From Ectobacillus ponti (GTDB taxonomy: Bacteria; Bacillota; Bacilli; Bacillales; Bacillaceae_G), in the NCBI RefSeq assembly GCF_024294785.1, contig NZ_JANCLT010000015.1, positions 1 through 64,000 of the forward strand: a stretch of 64,000 nucleotides of DNA, written 5' to 3'. Made by a program: the position numbers and the translations under genes. Below, in pieces: positions 17,525-26,258 of this stretch (position 1 is its first letter; each line of letters starts with the position of its first letter). The notes under the pieces are model-generated. The model saw only the letters and a list, made by a program, of their open reading frames with translations. It was not told the DNA's origin and did not search any database.

Positions 17525-19040
17525 GGGCAGTACGCCGCTTGCACCACATGCAACGGCAAACCAAAAGAGGATTACGGAAGAGTTCGGCCAGACGGATGAT
17601 TTTAAGAAAATCCCCGTCAGCATAGCGGGAACGGAGGGTGTGCTGCTGTACTTCAGCACGCTGGTGGACAGCAAAGAAGTGAGCAAGCAGGTTGCGGAGG
17701 CCTTGACGCAAACCGATTTGTCCGGACAGCCACACTTGAGAGGAACGGAGCAACTGGAGGCTTTGCGCCGGACATTTTTAAACGGTGTGCCCTACCAATA
17801 CATTCAAGACCTGGAACAGGCGGTGCAGGCTCTGCTGCGCGGAAATGTTCTGCTGCTTGTGGAGGGGCTGACAACTGCGCTGGGCCTGCAGATGTCTGCT
17901 GTGCAAAAGCGGTCAGTCGTGGAAGCCAGCACGCAAACCGTGGTGCGCGGACCGAAGGACAGCTTTGTTGAGGCGCTTGCCGTCAATAAGGCCTTGGTGC
18001 GGCAGCGGCTGCGCAATCCCAAGCTTAGGTTTGAATCCTCCAACATCGGAGACGACACGAAGACGCGGGTCAGCATCGCTTATATAGAAGGCAAGGTGCC
18101 TGAGCATATCGTGAAAGAAGTCCGGCACCGCATCGGGCAAATCTACGGTGATGCCATTTTGGATTCAGGACAAGTGGAGGAATTTATTACAGATAAGGCA
18201 TTTACCTTGTTTCCAACCACTTATAGTACAGAACGGCCTGACACAGCCTGCCTCCATCTCATACAGGGAAAGGTGGCTGTTTTGGTGGACGGCAGTCCGT
18301 TTGTGCTGACCGTTCCCACCGTTTTTAATGATTTCTTTCAGGTATCAGAGGACTATTATCAGCCGTTTCTTATGTCCTCCTTCCTGCGGATCATCCGTTA
18401 TTTGGCTTACTTCATCTCCCTCTTGCTGCCCGGCTTGTATGTGGCGTTGACAACCTACCATTATGAACTGGTGCCGACGCCGCTGCTTGTCAGCATTATC
18501 AGCCAACGGGAGAATGTTCCGTTTCCGGCAGTGGTGGAGCTGTTCATCATGGAAATCACGTTTGAAATTCTCCGGGAAGCCGGCGTCAGGATGCCGCGGG
18601 CTGTCGGCCAGACTGTTTCAATTGTCGGGGCTCTTGTCATTGGCCAAGCTGCAGTGGAAGCCGGGGTTGTTTCGACAGTCATGGTAATTGTGGTTTCCTT
18701 AACTGCCATTGCCAGCTTTGTGTCGCCCATCTACAGCTTTTCCAGCTCATCCCGGTTGCTTCGGTTTCTTGTGGCCCTTGGAGCGGGTGTGCTCGGGCTG
18801 TACGGCATCCTGCTTGTGACAGCTGCCATGATTATTCACCTCGTATCGCTGCGCTCCTTCGGGGTGCCGTACTTTGCCCCGATTGCCCCGCTGATTGAAC
18901 AAGACCAAAAGGATGTATTTCTCCGTATGCCGGCGTGGGCGCTGACAAAGGGCTATCGGACATTCCGGCTCCCCTTTCATGTCAATCGCAGCCACACCTC
19001 CACGCCAATCTCGGACCATCAGCCGGAGGAGGAGTCATGA
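17502..19040 (+). CDS. spore germination protein, GerAA/GerKA family
   Basis: 512 residues from GTG 17502, which follows GGAGGGGGG. The N-terminal half is soluble (to about residue 275), with DLEQAVQALLRGNVLLLVEG and VVRGPKDSFVEALAVNKALVRQRL, typical of A subunits. Four or five transmembrane helices follow around YYQPFLMSSFLRIIRYLAYFISLLLPGLYVAL. RMPRAVGQTVSIVGALVIGQAAVEAG is a highly conserved A-subunit motif. It overlaps GerAB by 23 bases and GerAC by 4. A subunits are thought to form the ion-conducting oligomer of the receptor. Confidence 0.93.
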   Translation: MPQQAKPKGSTPLAPHATANQKRITEEFGQTDDFKKIPVSIAGTEGVLLYFSTLVDSKEVSKQVAEALTQTDLSGQPHLRGTEQLEALRRTFLNGVPYQYIQDLEQAVQALLRGNVLLLVEGLTTALGLQMSAVQKRSVVEASTQTVVRGPKDSFVEALAVNKALVRQRLRNPKLRFESSNIGDDTKTRVSIAYIEGKVPEHIVKEVRHRIGQIYGDAILDSGQVEEFITDKAFTLFPTTYSTERPDTACLHLIQGKVAVLVDGSPFVLTVPTVFNDFFQVSEDYYQPFLMSSFLRIIRYLAYFISLLLPGLYVALTTYHYELVPTPLLVSIISQRENVPFPAVVELFIMEITFEILREAGVRMPRAVGQTVSIVGALVIGQAAVEAGVVSTVMVIVVSLTAIASFVSPIYSFSSSSRLLRFLVALGAGVLGLYGILLVTAAMIIHLVSLRSFGVPYFAPIAPLIEQDQKDVFLRMPAWALTKGYRTFRLPFHVNRSHTSTPISDHQPEEES

Positions 19041-20221
19041 GGAAGCTGCTGCCGTTGTTTCTGTTGTTGTGCTGTCTTACGGGCTGCTGGGACCAAGCGG
19101 AGCTGAACCAGATTTCGCTTGTGACCGGAATGGGACTGGACGCCGGGAAGAAGCACCGTTATCGGCTGAGTGTGGAAGCGCTGAATGCCACTGAATATTC
19201 CAAGGGGCAAAGTGAAGGCGGCTCTTCTCAATCTGTCGTTGTTTCCATTGAAGGAAACTCCATGCATGAGATTTTGGAACGCATTCATACGAAAATTGCC
19301 CGTGAGCTTGTCTTTTCGCATATGCAGCTGTTTGCGGTCAGTGAGGAGGTGGCCCGGCGGGGGTTTGTGGATGTGCTCGACTGGCTCGAACGCAGCCGGC
19401 AGGCCCGAAACCGGCTGCAGCTTGTGGTTGCCAAGGATGCCACCGCACAGGAACTGCTGCGCACGACATATCCGATTCAAAAGGTCAGTACCTTTAAGCT
19501 CCGCAAGCAAATTCATTCCGCCAGCCTCAATTGGGCCATCAGTCCAGAAACCCATCTGCGGGAATTCGTGCAAATGCTTGTGGAACCGGGCAAGGAAGGG
19601 GTGCTGCCGGCTTTGACGTTGAAGGGAGATAGAACCAAAACAGGCCGGATGGAACAGGAAACACTGCCTGAACCAGTGGTGACCATTTCTAACTTGGCTG
19701 TATTTAACAAAGAAAAGCTGGTTGGATTTCTGGAACTGCAGGATACGAAAAGCTACATGTGGGTCACGAATCAGATGAACCGGGATCAGGTATCTGTCTT
19801 GTGTAAGCCGGGGAGCAAAAGGTCCGTGATGGCCCGGCTGTATGACACTCATGCGGAAGTAAAGGCCTCCTACCGGAATGGCCGGCCGTATTTCCATATC
19901 TATATTACCCAGGAAGGGCGCATCGATAATACGGAATGCCTGCAGCCGCTCGCGGAACAGAAATCCTATGCGTATTTCAACAAGCTGCTGTCCAGGCATG
20001 TGGAACAGCAGATCCTGTCCACGATTTCGCTTGTCCAGCGGACATATAAGAGTGACATTTTTGGATTTGGCGAGCATATGTACCGGCAGCAGTATAAGCA
20101 ATTTAAGGAAATTAAGGATTGGGATGAAGCGTTTGCCCGGGCAAAAGTGACGGTGCAGGTGGATACGAATCTAGTCCGGTCCGGCATCCGTACGAACACA
20201 TTTATTCAGGATATCGAGTAA
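19037..20221 (+). CDS. spore germination lipoprotein, GerAC/GerKC family
   Basis: 394 residues. The signal peptide MRKLLPLFLLLCCLTGCWDQ has a lipobox LTGC with lipidation at Cys17, followed by the family hallmark WDQAELNQ. The C-terminal domain ends with HMYRQQYKQFKEIKDWDEAFARAKVTVQVD, typical of Ger C subunits. It is anchored on the outer face of the inner spore membrane and completes a full A-B-C receptor. ATG 19037 follows GGAGGAGGAGTC. Confidence 0.95.
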   Translation: MRKLLPLFLLLCCLTGCWDQAELNQISLVTGMGLDAGKKHRYRLSVEALNATEYSKGQSEGGSSQSVVVSIEGNSMHEILERIHTKIARELVFSHMQLFAVSEEVARRGFVDVLDWLERSRQARNRLQLVVAKDATAQELLRTTYPIQKVSTFKLRKQIHSASLNWAISPETHLREFVQMLVEPGKEGVLPALTLKGDRTKTGRMEQETLPEPVVTISNLAVFNKEKLVGFLELQDTKSYMWVTNQMNRDQVSVLCKPGSKRSVMARLYDTHAEVKASYRNGRPYFHIYITQEGRIDNTECLQPLAEQKSYAYFNKLLSRHVEQQILSTISLVQRTYKSDIFGFGEHMYRQQYKQFKEIKDWDEAFARAKVTVQVDTNLVRSGIRTNTFIQDIE

Positions 20222-20278
20222 ATTTGCCGCTTTTTTGCCCTCAGCTTTATATATAGGGCAGAAGGGAGGGGAGAGTAC

Positions 20279-20419
20279 ATGGAAGAATGGGTTTCAAACA
20301 TCGGCAACGTCGGATTTCCCATTGTTGTAACGCTGTACCTGCTGCACCGTGTGGAAAGCAAGCTCGAAGGCGTTATTTTGGCAATTGAGAAGCTGCCGCA
20401 GCAGATGCGGGAATCATAA
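20279..20419 (+). CDS. YvrJ family protein, 46 aa
   Basis: A short gene of 46 residues: MEEWVSNIGNVGFPIVVTLY, then LLHRVESKLEGVILAIEKL and PQQMRES. IGNVGFPIVVTLYLLHRVE is the YvrJ hallmark: one amphipathic or transmembrane helix followed by a short coiled region. ATG 20279 follows AGAAGGGAGGGGAGAGTAC. It sits 57 bases after the ger operon and is followed by a terminator. Function unknown; YvrJ proteins often accompany phage or sporulation genes. Confidence 0.8.
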   Translation: MEEWVSNIGNVGFPIVVTLYLLHRVESKLEGVILAIEKLPQQMRES

Positions 20420-20424
20420 TGGGA

Positions 20425-20454
20425 AAGAAGGGGCCCGAGGCTCCTTCTTCTTTT
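20425..20454 (+). terminator. terminator after yvrJ-like gene
   Basis: AAGAAGGGGC (20425-20434) pairs with GCTCCTTCTT (20440-20449) with one G-U pair, followed by CTTTT. Confidence 0.8.
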
Positions 20455-20522
20455 ACATTTGTGCCGGCATCGCTTATAGTAGTGCATGAGCGTCATATTT
20501 TACATAAAAGGAGCGGGTTCTA

Positions 20523-20969
20523 ATGTCCAAGCAATTTGATTTGGTGCGCGGAGGACTGCTGAAGTTTCTCGGTGAGGTGACGGAGGAGACGGCAAACAAG
20601 CAGCCGCAAGGGTTCAACAACAATATTCTGTGGCATGCCGGCCACGTGCTGGTCGCAGGTGAAAAGTTCATGTTCGGCTATCCGGAGAAAACACAGCATC
20701 TGCCGTTGGAATATGGCAAGCTGTTCAGCCCTGGCACAAAGCCAGCCGATTGGAGCGGGGATGTGCCGGCTTTATCCGAGCTGAAGGCACAGCTGGAAGC
20801 GCAGGCTGCGCGTATTCGGGAGCTGCCGGAGGACTTGTTTGCACAAAAGCTGCCATTCCAATTTCCGTTCGGCAATCTGGAGACATTTGGCGACTTGTAC
20901 GGTCTGATGATTGTTCATGAGGCAGACCACGCCGGCCAAATGAAGGCCATGAAACGCATTCTTGGTTAA
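20523..20969 (+). CDS. DinB-family metal-binding protein
   Basis: 148 residues, four-helix DinB/YfiT fold. The three metal ligands are expected at His in NNILWHAGHVL near residue 38 and the pair in MIVHEADHAGQM near residues 131-135. Members are Zn/Ni proteins, some being bacillithiol S-transferases; which applies here cannot be told. ATG 20523 follows AAAGGAGCGGGTTCTA. Monocistronic, with a strong terminator. Confidence 0.85.
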   Translation: MSKQFDLVRGGLLKFLGEVTEETANKQPQGFNNNILWHAGHVLVAGEKFMFGYPEKTQHLPLEYGKLFSPGTKPADWSGDVPALSELKAQLEAQAARIRELPEDLFAQKLPFQFPFGNLETFGDLYGLMIVHEADHAGQMKAMKRILG

Positions 20970-20976
20970 AGCCAAA

Positions 20977-21011
20977 GGGTAATCTGCTGTGTTGCAGATT
21001 ACCCTTTTTTT
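20977..21011. terminator. terminator between DinB gene and metallopeptidase gene
   Basis: GGGTAATCTGC (20977-20987) pairs perfectly with GCAGATTACCC (20994-21004), then TTTTTTT on the plus strand. It lies between convergent genes. Confidence 0.9.
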
Positions 21012-21016
21012 GTATA

Positions 21017-21637
21017 TTACAGTCGGGGAGGGTTCGGACGCAGAATGGGACTGTCGTAAGCAGTCCGCCGCTGCGAGGCTGTGAGGAGATCCGCTGCGCG
21101 CCGGAAACGACGCGGGACAGGCAGCACCTCATGCATCAGGTTGCGCGGGTTTGGATGATGGACAAGTCCGTCCGGCGAATCAGGATCGGCATTGGTGAGG
21201 CGCCCCTGCTCAGAACGGGTAAGCAATACATGGCCGATTTCATGTGCGAGCGTATACATATTTGCCGGATGGGCAGCCCCATTTGCCATGAGAATGAAGC
21301 CCTTCAGCTTGCCGTGGATCAGGCGGGAGTGGGCGCAGGCAATAACGCCTGTCTCGTAAAAGTAGTAGCCGCCGACATAGCATACATATATATCGGCATC
21401 GGGCGCAAGCGATAAACAATGCATCAGCAGCTTGTGCACCTTTTCCTGCTGATGAAAGGGCGTCCGGTAGCTGATTTCTTGATCTGCAAATGTGTAGGAG
21501 GCGCCAAGCTTCACCATCTTGGCAGCTTGAAAGGAGATAGGATGCCAAATATGCCGGGCAGCCGCAAAATCACGGGCAATACGGCCATTGCCGGTTTCGG
21601 CGCCTGGCGCGATGCAAACACAAACATTGACATACAC
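21017..21637 (-). CDS. metzincin-like zinc metallopeptidase, 206 aa
   Basis: The active-site region reads TLAHEIGHVLLTRSEQGRL near residue 132, an HExxH motif. Further on come GLVHHPNPRNLMHEV, giving a possible third His and a Met-turn (NLM). No signal peptide is seen with GTG 21637, the start that follows GAGGTGTTGCAC. The frame continues upstream without a ribosome binding site. The N-terminus begins VYVNVCVCIAPGAETGNG, and the spacing between HExxH and the third His is longer than in standard metzincins. Substrate unknown. Confidence 0.65.
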   Translation of the reverse strand: MYVNVCVCIAPGAETGNGRIARDFAAARHIWHPISFQAAKMVKLGASYTFADQEISYRTPFHQQEKVHKLLMHCLSLAPDADIYVCYVGGYYFYETGVIACAHSRLIHGKLKGFILMANGAAHPANMYTLAHEIGHVLLTRSEQGRLTNADPDSPDGLVHHPNPRNLMHEVLPVPRRFRRAADLLTASQRRTAYDSPILRPNPPRL

Positions 21638-21913
21638 GTGCAACACCTCGAATGTGTGATACAACAGTGTATGCGGCCCCGCCCGTCTCCGCTTGTACCC
21701 TTGCCCAAGTGCGTCATTCCTGCATGTTGTACGGTACAAACATATTCATGAATAGACGAAAATCGACATATATACATGCCCTCCTGCCGGTGAGGACAGG
21801 AAAGCAGTGCGAAGACTATCGAAAAATGAAGGACGAAACCACGGGGGGGATTTTCTTTTTGTGATATAATAAAACCACATGTACGTGTGTTGAAATACAG
21901 GAGGATGGTGCAG

Positions 21914-22084
21914 ATGAAGGAACGGGGAAAAGCAGGTCTATTTTGCGGGCTCGCGGCAGTCTGCTTCAGCGGCGCGGTCGCGTTGTATGATGTGGCGGAT
22001 AATGCAGCTACAATTGGAGCGTCTCTGGGAACAGTCAGTATTTTGGCTGCAGCCTTTTTTACCGGAAGAAAGGAAGCTAAGTAA
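21914..22084 (+). CDS. small single-pass membrane protein, 56 aa
   Basis: Begins MKERGKAGLFCGLAAVCFSG; two short hydrophobic stretches (about 8-20 and 30-48) and a basic end TGRKEAK. ATG 21914 is 9 bases after AGGAGG; ATG 21905 in the same frame is too close to it. A TATAAT-like string (GATATAATAA) lies about 50 bases upstream. Family not recognised. Confidence 0.5.
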   Translation: MKERGKAGLFCGLAAVCFSGAVALYDVADNAATIGASLGTVSILAAAFFTGRKEAK

Positions 22085-22160
22085 AATTCAGGAAATATCC
22101 ATATCTGTTTGCCGGATGGCCTTATCTTCTTGTGTATCATAAGGATAAGGGGGGAGAGAG

Positions 22161-22454
22161 ATGTATACGTTTAAGATCATCTCAGGACGGGAAGCTGTAT
22201 ATCAATTTGCGAGTTATATCCGTTGCATACCGGGGGTGGAGGATGTACGGGTAGAGGATGCTCACACATCCTATGAACGCGGTTGGAAGAAATTTTTTGT
22301 CCGGATTGCCCTGCAGGCGGCAGGTGAGGAGAAAGAGGCATTGCGGGAAATTGCCCGCTTGCTGGAGCTCAGCCGATTTACCTACGTCCATTATAATGAT
22401 GCTGCAATCGAGCAGGCGTTTGAAGATGTCAAATATGAGAGCTTTGCCCATTAG
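22161..22454 (+). CDS. hypothetical protein, 97 aa
   Basis: A soluble alpha/beta protein beginning MYTFKIISGREAVYQFASYI and containing GVEDVRVEDAHTSYERGWKKFFVRIALQ, then a helix with EEKEALREIARLLELSRF. ATG 22161 follows AAGGGGGGAGAGAG. A terminator overlaps the stop. The family is not recognised; the pattern suggests a ferredoxin-like alpha-beta sandwich. Confidence 0.6.
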   Translation: MYTFKIISGREAVYQFASYIRCIPGVEDVRVEDAHTSYERGWKKFFVRIALQAAGEEKEALREIARLLELSRFTYVHYNDAAIEQAFEDVKYESFAH

Positions 22455-22481
22455 ACGGAGAAGAAATTCTTCGTCTTTTTA
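22453..22481 (+). terminator. terminator
   Basis: AGACG-GAGAA pairs with TTCTTCGTCT across GAAA, then TTTTTA, directly after the 97-residue ORF. Confidence 0.75.
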
Positions 22482-22541
22482 TGTTTGTTTAACAGGAATG
22501 CTGCCGATGGTTGGCGAAACAAGGGGAGAGGGGGGAGAAAG

Positions 22542-22727
22542 ATGCACCTTGGCTGGATTTTGGCATGCACCGCCCCAATTACAGCATTCATTGTATTCCA
22601 TCTGTGCATCGCCACGATGCGGCAGTATAAACAGGAAGAGGCAGTTGAGACAAGCGGTGTATTCATATTGTTTTCATTTTTATATATAATTGGCGCCGTA
22701 GCGCTTCTCTTTCACGGCAATACATAA
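22542..22727 (+). CDS. small membrane protein, 61 aa
   Basis: Begins MHLGWILACTAPITAFIVFH and has two transmembrane helices separated by a polar loop (MRQYKQEEAVETSG). ATG 22542 follows AGGGGGGAGAAAG. It overlaps the end of a convergent minus-strand ORF, which is unusual, so one of the two may end differently in vivo. Confidence 0.5.
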   Translation: MHLGWILACTAPITAFIVFHLCIATMRQYKQEEAVETSGVFILFSFLYIIGAVALLFHGNT

Positions 22728-22947
22728 AAAAGCCGTCATCCGCGCGGGCGGATGTACGGCCCTTCCATTGCTTCTGCAGCTGGAGCAGTTCTTGCTTGTG
22801 CCGGTGCGTTTTGCGCTCAGCGGCGGTTTTTGTCCTGCGTTCATGCAGGGATAAGGCGGTATGCTGTCCGCCTCTGGCAGCGGTGCAATCCGGCCGGCCT
22901 TCCCGCAGCCGTTTTTCCCGCAGCTTGCGTGCAGTTGACTTTGCCAT
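22663..22947 (-). CDS. small basic protein (MAKS-type Bacillus family), 94 aa
   Basis: Begins MAKSTARKLREKRLREGRPD and is very rich in Arg and Lys. This N-terminus recalls a family of short basic Bacillus proteins (MAKSKARK-type start) of unknown function. ATG 22947 follows AAAAGGAGTGTGGCAT. The C-terminal third (DDGFFMYCREREALRRQ onward) overlaps the convergent 61-residue gene. Nucleic-acid binding is suggested only by charge. Confidence 0.55.
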   Translation of the reverse strand: MAKSTARKLREKRLREGRPDCTAARGGQHTALSLHERRTKTAAERKTHRHKQELLQLQKQWKGRTSARADDGFFMYCREREALRRQLYIKMKTI

Positions 22948-23087
22948 ATGCCACACTCCTTTTCATACAGGAATTTCCTGTTTCTGCTATTATAGTAGAA
23001 GCAGAGGATTTGTCAACAAGAAAGTGGAAATGCTGGAAGCGGACATGCATACATAACAATAGGGTGAATGAGAGGGGCGGAGAGCAA

Positions 23088-23537
23088 ATGGCTTATATGG
23101 AAGAGATACGGGAGCTGGTGGGGACAAGGCCGCTGATTATGGTCGGTTCCGCAGTTCTGGTGACAAACGAACAGCATGAGATTTTATTGCAGCTGCGAAG
23201 CGATACAGGTGATTGGGGTGTGCCCGGCGGAGCAATGGAGCCGGGGGAGACAATCGAAGAGACGGCGGCTAGAGAGCTGTTGGAGGAGACGGGGCTGTCC
23301 AGCCGGAATCTGCGGTTTTTGGGCGTGCTGTCCGGCAAAGAGTTCTATTACCGTTATCCGCATGGAGATGAGGTATACAATGTCATTCACGTATTTCAGA
23401 CAGACCGGGTGCAGGGAGAGCTGCAGACGGACGATGAGGGAATTGCACTGAAGTATTTTCCCATTGACAGGCTGCCGAAGCTGAATATGACAGCCGAGAA
23501 TATTTTGCGCAGCTTCTTTGTCACGCTGACGGAGTAA
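23088..23537 (+). CDS. Nudix hydrolase, 149 aa
   Basis: The Nudix box is intact at about residues 45-67: GAMEPGETIEETAARELLEE, then TGL (GX5EX7REUXEEXGU). The N-terminus LVGTRPLIMVGSAVLVTNEQ and C-terminal FFVTLTE fit ADP-ribose-pyrophosphatase-like members. It hydrolyses a nucleoside diphosphate-X compound; the substrate cannot be told. ATG 23088 follows GGGGCGGAGAGCAA. The stop is 4 bases before coaW, so they probably form an operon. Confidence 0.9.
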   Translation: MAYMEEIRELVGTRPLIMVGSAVLVTNEQHEILLQLRSDTGDWGVPGGAMEPGETIEETAARELLEETGLSSRNLRFLGVLSGKEFYYRYPHGDEVYNVIHVFQTDRVQGELQTDDEGIALKYFPIDRLPKLNMTAENILRSFFVTLTE

Positions 23538-23541
23538 AGAG

Positions 23542-24354
23542 ATGAGAACAAGAGCAGGCATTGATGCTGGCGGCACGTTAATTAAAATCGCCTATGTAGA
23601 CCGGCAGAAGCTTCTGTATAAGCTCTTTCCGGCATCACAGCCCGCAGCGGCGGCGGATTGGGTGCAACGGCATCTGCCGCACGCACAGGTGTGTGTGACC
23701 GGCGGAAAGGCAGCGCTTCTGCGGCCGTATTTTGCAGACAGCCTGGCAATGGGGGAATTTGCGGCTGCAGCCCGGGGCGCCCGTTATCTGGCGGAACAGG
23801 AGGGGCTGCCTGCAGGAGAAGCATTCATTCTGGCGCAGGTCGGGACGGGTACATCGCTGCATTTGGCCGGAAAGGACGGCAGCCGCCGCCTCACCGGAAC
23901 AGGGGTGGGAGGCGGCACGATTCTGGGCCTTGGCAGCCTGCTGACGGGAAAGACATCATTTCGGGACATCGTGGCCTTGGCAGAGCAGGGCCGGCGTGAG
24001 GCTGTGGACTTACGGGTCTGCGATATTTATGAGGAGGCGCCGCCGCTTGCGGGAGATCTGACGGCTGCAAATTTCAGCCATCCCGGCCTGCGGCAGGCGG
24101 AACCGGAGCACCTGGCTGCCGCCTTAATCGGCATGGTTGGCGAGGTGGTGACCGGCATGAGCCTGCAGGCGGCGGAGCAATACGGTGTTACGCATATTGT
24201 CTTTGCCGGATCTGCCTTTCTCCGCAACCGGCCGCTGCGGGAAACAGCCGAGCGGTATGTGCGTCTGCAGGGAAGGGTGCCGCTGGTGCTTCAGAACGGC
24301 AGCTGCTGCGGGGCAATTGGCGCGTTATTTTCACTCTGGGAGGAGCATGCATGA
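23542..24354 (+). CDS. coaW: type II pantothenate kinase CoaW
   Basis: 270 residues, ASKHA fold. The phosphate loop GIDAGGTLIKIAY is at residues 6-18. The ADENOSINE-type loops LAQVGTGTSLHLA and TGTGVGGGTILGLGSLL are near residues 100-135. It catalyses the first step of CoA synthesis, as in Staphylococcus and the B. cereus group. It sits between a Nudix gene and an overlapping acetyltransferase gene (ATGA). Confidence 0.9.
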   Translation: MRTRAGIDAGGTLIKIAYVDRQKLLYKLFPASQPAAAADWVQRHLPHAQVCVTGGKAALLRPYFADSLAMGEFAAAARGARYLAEQEGLPAGEAFILAQVGTGTSLHLAGKDGSRRLTGTGVGGGTILGLGSLLTGKTSFRDIVALAEQGRREAVDLRVCDIYEEAPPLAGDLTAANFSHPGLRQAEPEHLAAALIGMVGEVVTGMSLQAAEQYGVTHIVFAGSAFLRNRPLRETAERYVRLQGRVPLVLQNGSCCGAIGALFSLWEEHA

Positions 24355-24746
24355 CAGAACTGGAAATACGTTCGTACAAGGAATCTGATTTTATGGAAAT
24401 CCGGCAGCTCACGGCTGCGGAAGGCTGGCACAATTTGGCCGCCCGGTCCGAAGAATGGCAAGCCGCATGGCGAAGCTCCCAGATTGCTTTGGTGGCGCTG
24501 GCAGAGGGAGAATTGGCAGGGTATGTGCGAGGGCTGACGGATGGAGTGGTGACGCTCTATATATGTGAGCTGCTCGTGCGGCCGGCCTGCCGCGGGCTCG
24601 GGGCGGGCAAGGCGCTGCTCCAGCGCGCACATGCCTTATACCCAGAGACGCGGATGGAAATGCTGGCATCCAGCACCTCTCATACATACTACGAGGCGCG
24701 TGGCTTCCGGCCATTTTACGGCTTCCGTAAAACGATGAATGAGTAG
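24351..24746 (+). CDS. GNAT family N-acetyltransferase
   Basis: 131 residues. Motif A, the acetyl-CoA binding loop, is in CELLVRPACRGLGAGKALLQRA near residues 68-89 (R/Q-x-x-G-x-G/A). The C-terminus YYEARGFRPFYGFRKTM is the usual motif B region. It starts inside the coaW stop. Substrate unknown. Confidence 0.85.
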   Translation: MTELEIRSYKESDFMEIRQLTAAEGWHNLAARSEEWQAAWRSSQIALVALAEGELAGYVRGLTDGVVTLYICELLVRPACRGLGAGKALLQRAHALYPETRMEMLASSTSHTYYEARGFRPFYGFRKTMNE

Positions 24747-24752
24747 ATAAAA

Positions 24753-24807
24753 AGAAGGGACGCTGCTTTGCGGGCTGTGTATGCCTGCAAAAACGGGTCC
24801 CTTTCCA
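24753..24807 (+). terminator. two-part hairpin after the GNAT gene
   Basis: Outer arms AAGGGAC and GTCCCTT enclose a second stem, TTTGCGGGC with GCCTGCAAA, loop TGTGTAT. Followed only by CC, so a U-tract is missing. It may be a terminator or an RNA-structured 3' end. Confidence 0.5.
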
Positions 24808-24910
24808 GCATAAACCTATGGGGAAAATCCTGGTGTTGCATTCTCGTTTCATTCATATGCGTCCCGCAGGGGAGGCAGAACGTCCCGCTGATGAAATAAT
24901 TCGCCATCAT

Positions 24911-24938
24911 TTGACAAAACTTGCATTTTATTTAAAAT
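24911..24938 (+). promoter_or_regulatory. sigA-like promoter for thiolase
   Basis: TTGACA at 24911-24916, 16-base spacer, TAAAAT at 24933-24938, about 100 bases before the gene. The leader is A/T-rich and carries no recognised riboswitch. Confidence 0.55.
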
Positions 24939-25038
24939 ATTTTGATTTTTCATGCAGAATCATTGTATGATAGATATGCAGACAACAAGGTTTCTCTATC
25001 ATGAAGGCATATACATACAATTGAGAGGAGACAATGCA

Positions 25039-26214
25039 ATGCGAAATGTAGTCATCACATCAGCAGTTCGTTCCCCGATCGGAACATTTGGCGGCGCCTT
25101 CAAAAACCTGAGCCCGCTTGACCTGGCAGTACCGGTTTTGCAGGAAGCAGTAAAACGGGGCGGCGTAGAGCCTCATGAAGTGAACGAAGTCATTCTCGGC
25201 CATTGTATTCAAAGAACGGACATGCCAAACACGGCAAGAACAGCAGCTCTGGCGGCAGGCTTCCCTGACACGGTCACGGGCTATACCATTCAGCGCCAGT
25301 GTGCGTCCGGTATGCAGGCCATCATTTCTGCGGCGATGCAGATTCAGCTTGGCGTCAGCGACGTTGTTGTGGCGGGCGGTGTGGAAGCGATGAGCTCCAG
25401 CCCGTATGTCATGAAGCAGCATCGTTGGGGCGCGCGCCTGCAGCACAGCGAGGTCCGTGACACGGTGTGGGAAGTTCTTGAAGATCCACTCTTGCACATT
25501 ATGATGGGTGAAACAGCGGAAAACGTAGTTGAAAAATACGAGATTACAAGAGAAGAGCAGGACGAAGTGGCATTGCAAAGCCATCAGCGCGCCCTGAACG
25601 CAATTGAAAATGGGTACTTTGAATCGCAAATCGTACCAATTACAGTGAAGGAGCGCCGCAAGGAAACAGTTGTATCCCGTGACGAGCATGTCCGCGCTGA
25701 CCTGACACTGGAGAAGCTCGCTGGCTTGAAGCCTGCATTCCGTAAGGGCGGTTCCGTAACAGCGGGCAACGCTTCCGGCATCAATGACGGTGCAGCCGCA
25801 CTGGTGCTGATGAGCGAAGAGCTGGCCAAGGAGAAGGGCCTGCAGCCGTTGGCGCGCATTGTCGGCTATTCTGTTGCCGGTGTAGATCCAAGCATCATGG
25901 GAATCGGTCCGGTTCCTGCCGTGCAAAAGGGTCTGCAAAATGTAGGCTGGAGCATTGAGGATGCTGATCTGGTGGAAATCAACGAAGCATTTGCCGGCCA
26001 GTACCTGGCAGTAGAAAAGAACCTTGGCCTGGACCGCGAGAAGACAAATGTGAACGGAAGCGGCGTCGGCCTTGGCCATCCAATCGGCGCAACTGGCGCC
26101 CGCATCACAGTCAGCTTGATTCATGAGCTGAAGCGCCGCGGTTTGGAGAAGGGCATCTCTTCCCTCTGCGTCGGCGGCGGCATCGGTGTTGCCCTGTTCG
26201 TGGAAGCACTGTAA
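25039..26214 (+). CDS. acetyl-CoA C-acyltransferase (thiolase)
   Basis: 391 residues, full length. The active-site Cys is in [12 protein letters not shown] near residue 88, the His in [15 protein letters not shown] near residue 348, and the second Cys in [12 protein letters not shown] near residue 378. It interconverts acyl-CoA plus acetyl-CoA and 3-ketoacyl-CoA. It stands alone with no beta-oxidation partners, so a biosynthetic or general role is as likely as a degradative one. ATG 25039 follows GAGAGGAGACAATGCA. Confidence 0.93.
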   Translation: MRNVVITSAVRSPIGTFGGAFKNLSPLDLAVPVLQEAVKRGGVEPHEVNEVILGHCIQRTDMPNTARTAALAAGFPDTVTGYTIQRQCASGMQAIISAAMQIQLGVSDVVVAGGVEAMSSSPYVMKQHRWGARLQHSEVRDTVWEVLEDPLLHIMMGETAENVVEKYEITREEQDEVALQSHQRALNAIENGYFESQIVPITVKERRKETVVSRDEHVRADLTLEKLAGLKPAFRKGGSVTAGNASGINDGAAALVLMSEELAKEKGLQPLARIVGYSVAGVDPSIMGIGPVPAVQKGLQNVGWSIEDADLVEINEAFAGQYLAVEKNLGLDREKTNVNGSGVGLGHPIGATGARITVSLIHELKRRGLEKGISSLCVGGGIGVALFVEAL

Positions 26215-26223
26215 GAGAACACG

Positions 26224-26254
26224 AGAAATCCCGCCAGTACGGCGGGATTTTTTT
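26224..26254. terminator. bidirectional terminator
   Basis: AAATCCCGCC (26226-26235) pairs with GGCGGGATTT (26241-26250), followed by TTTT. It lies between the convergent thiolase and the 50-residue gene. Confidence 0.9.
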
Positions 26255-26258
26255 CGTG

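Noticed and set aside
19019-20101. 360-residue minus-strand ORF opposite gerAC
   Set aside because: Shadow of the GerAC reading frame; GerAC has the lipobox, start and operon position.
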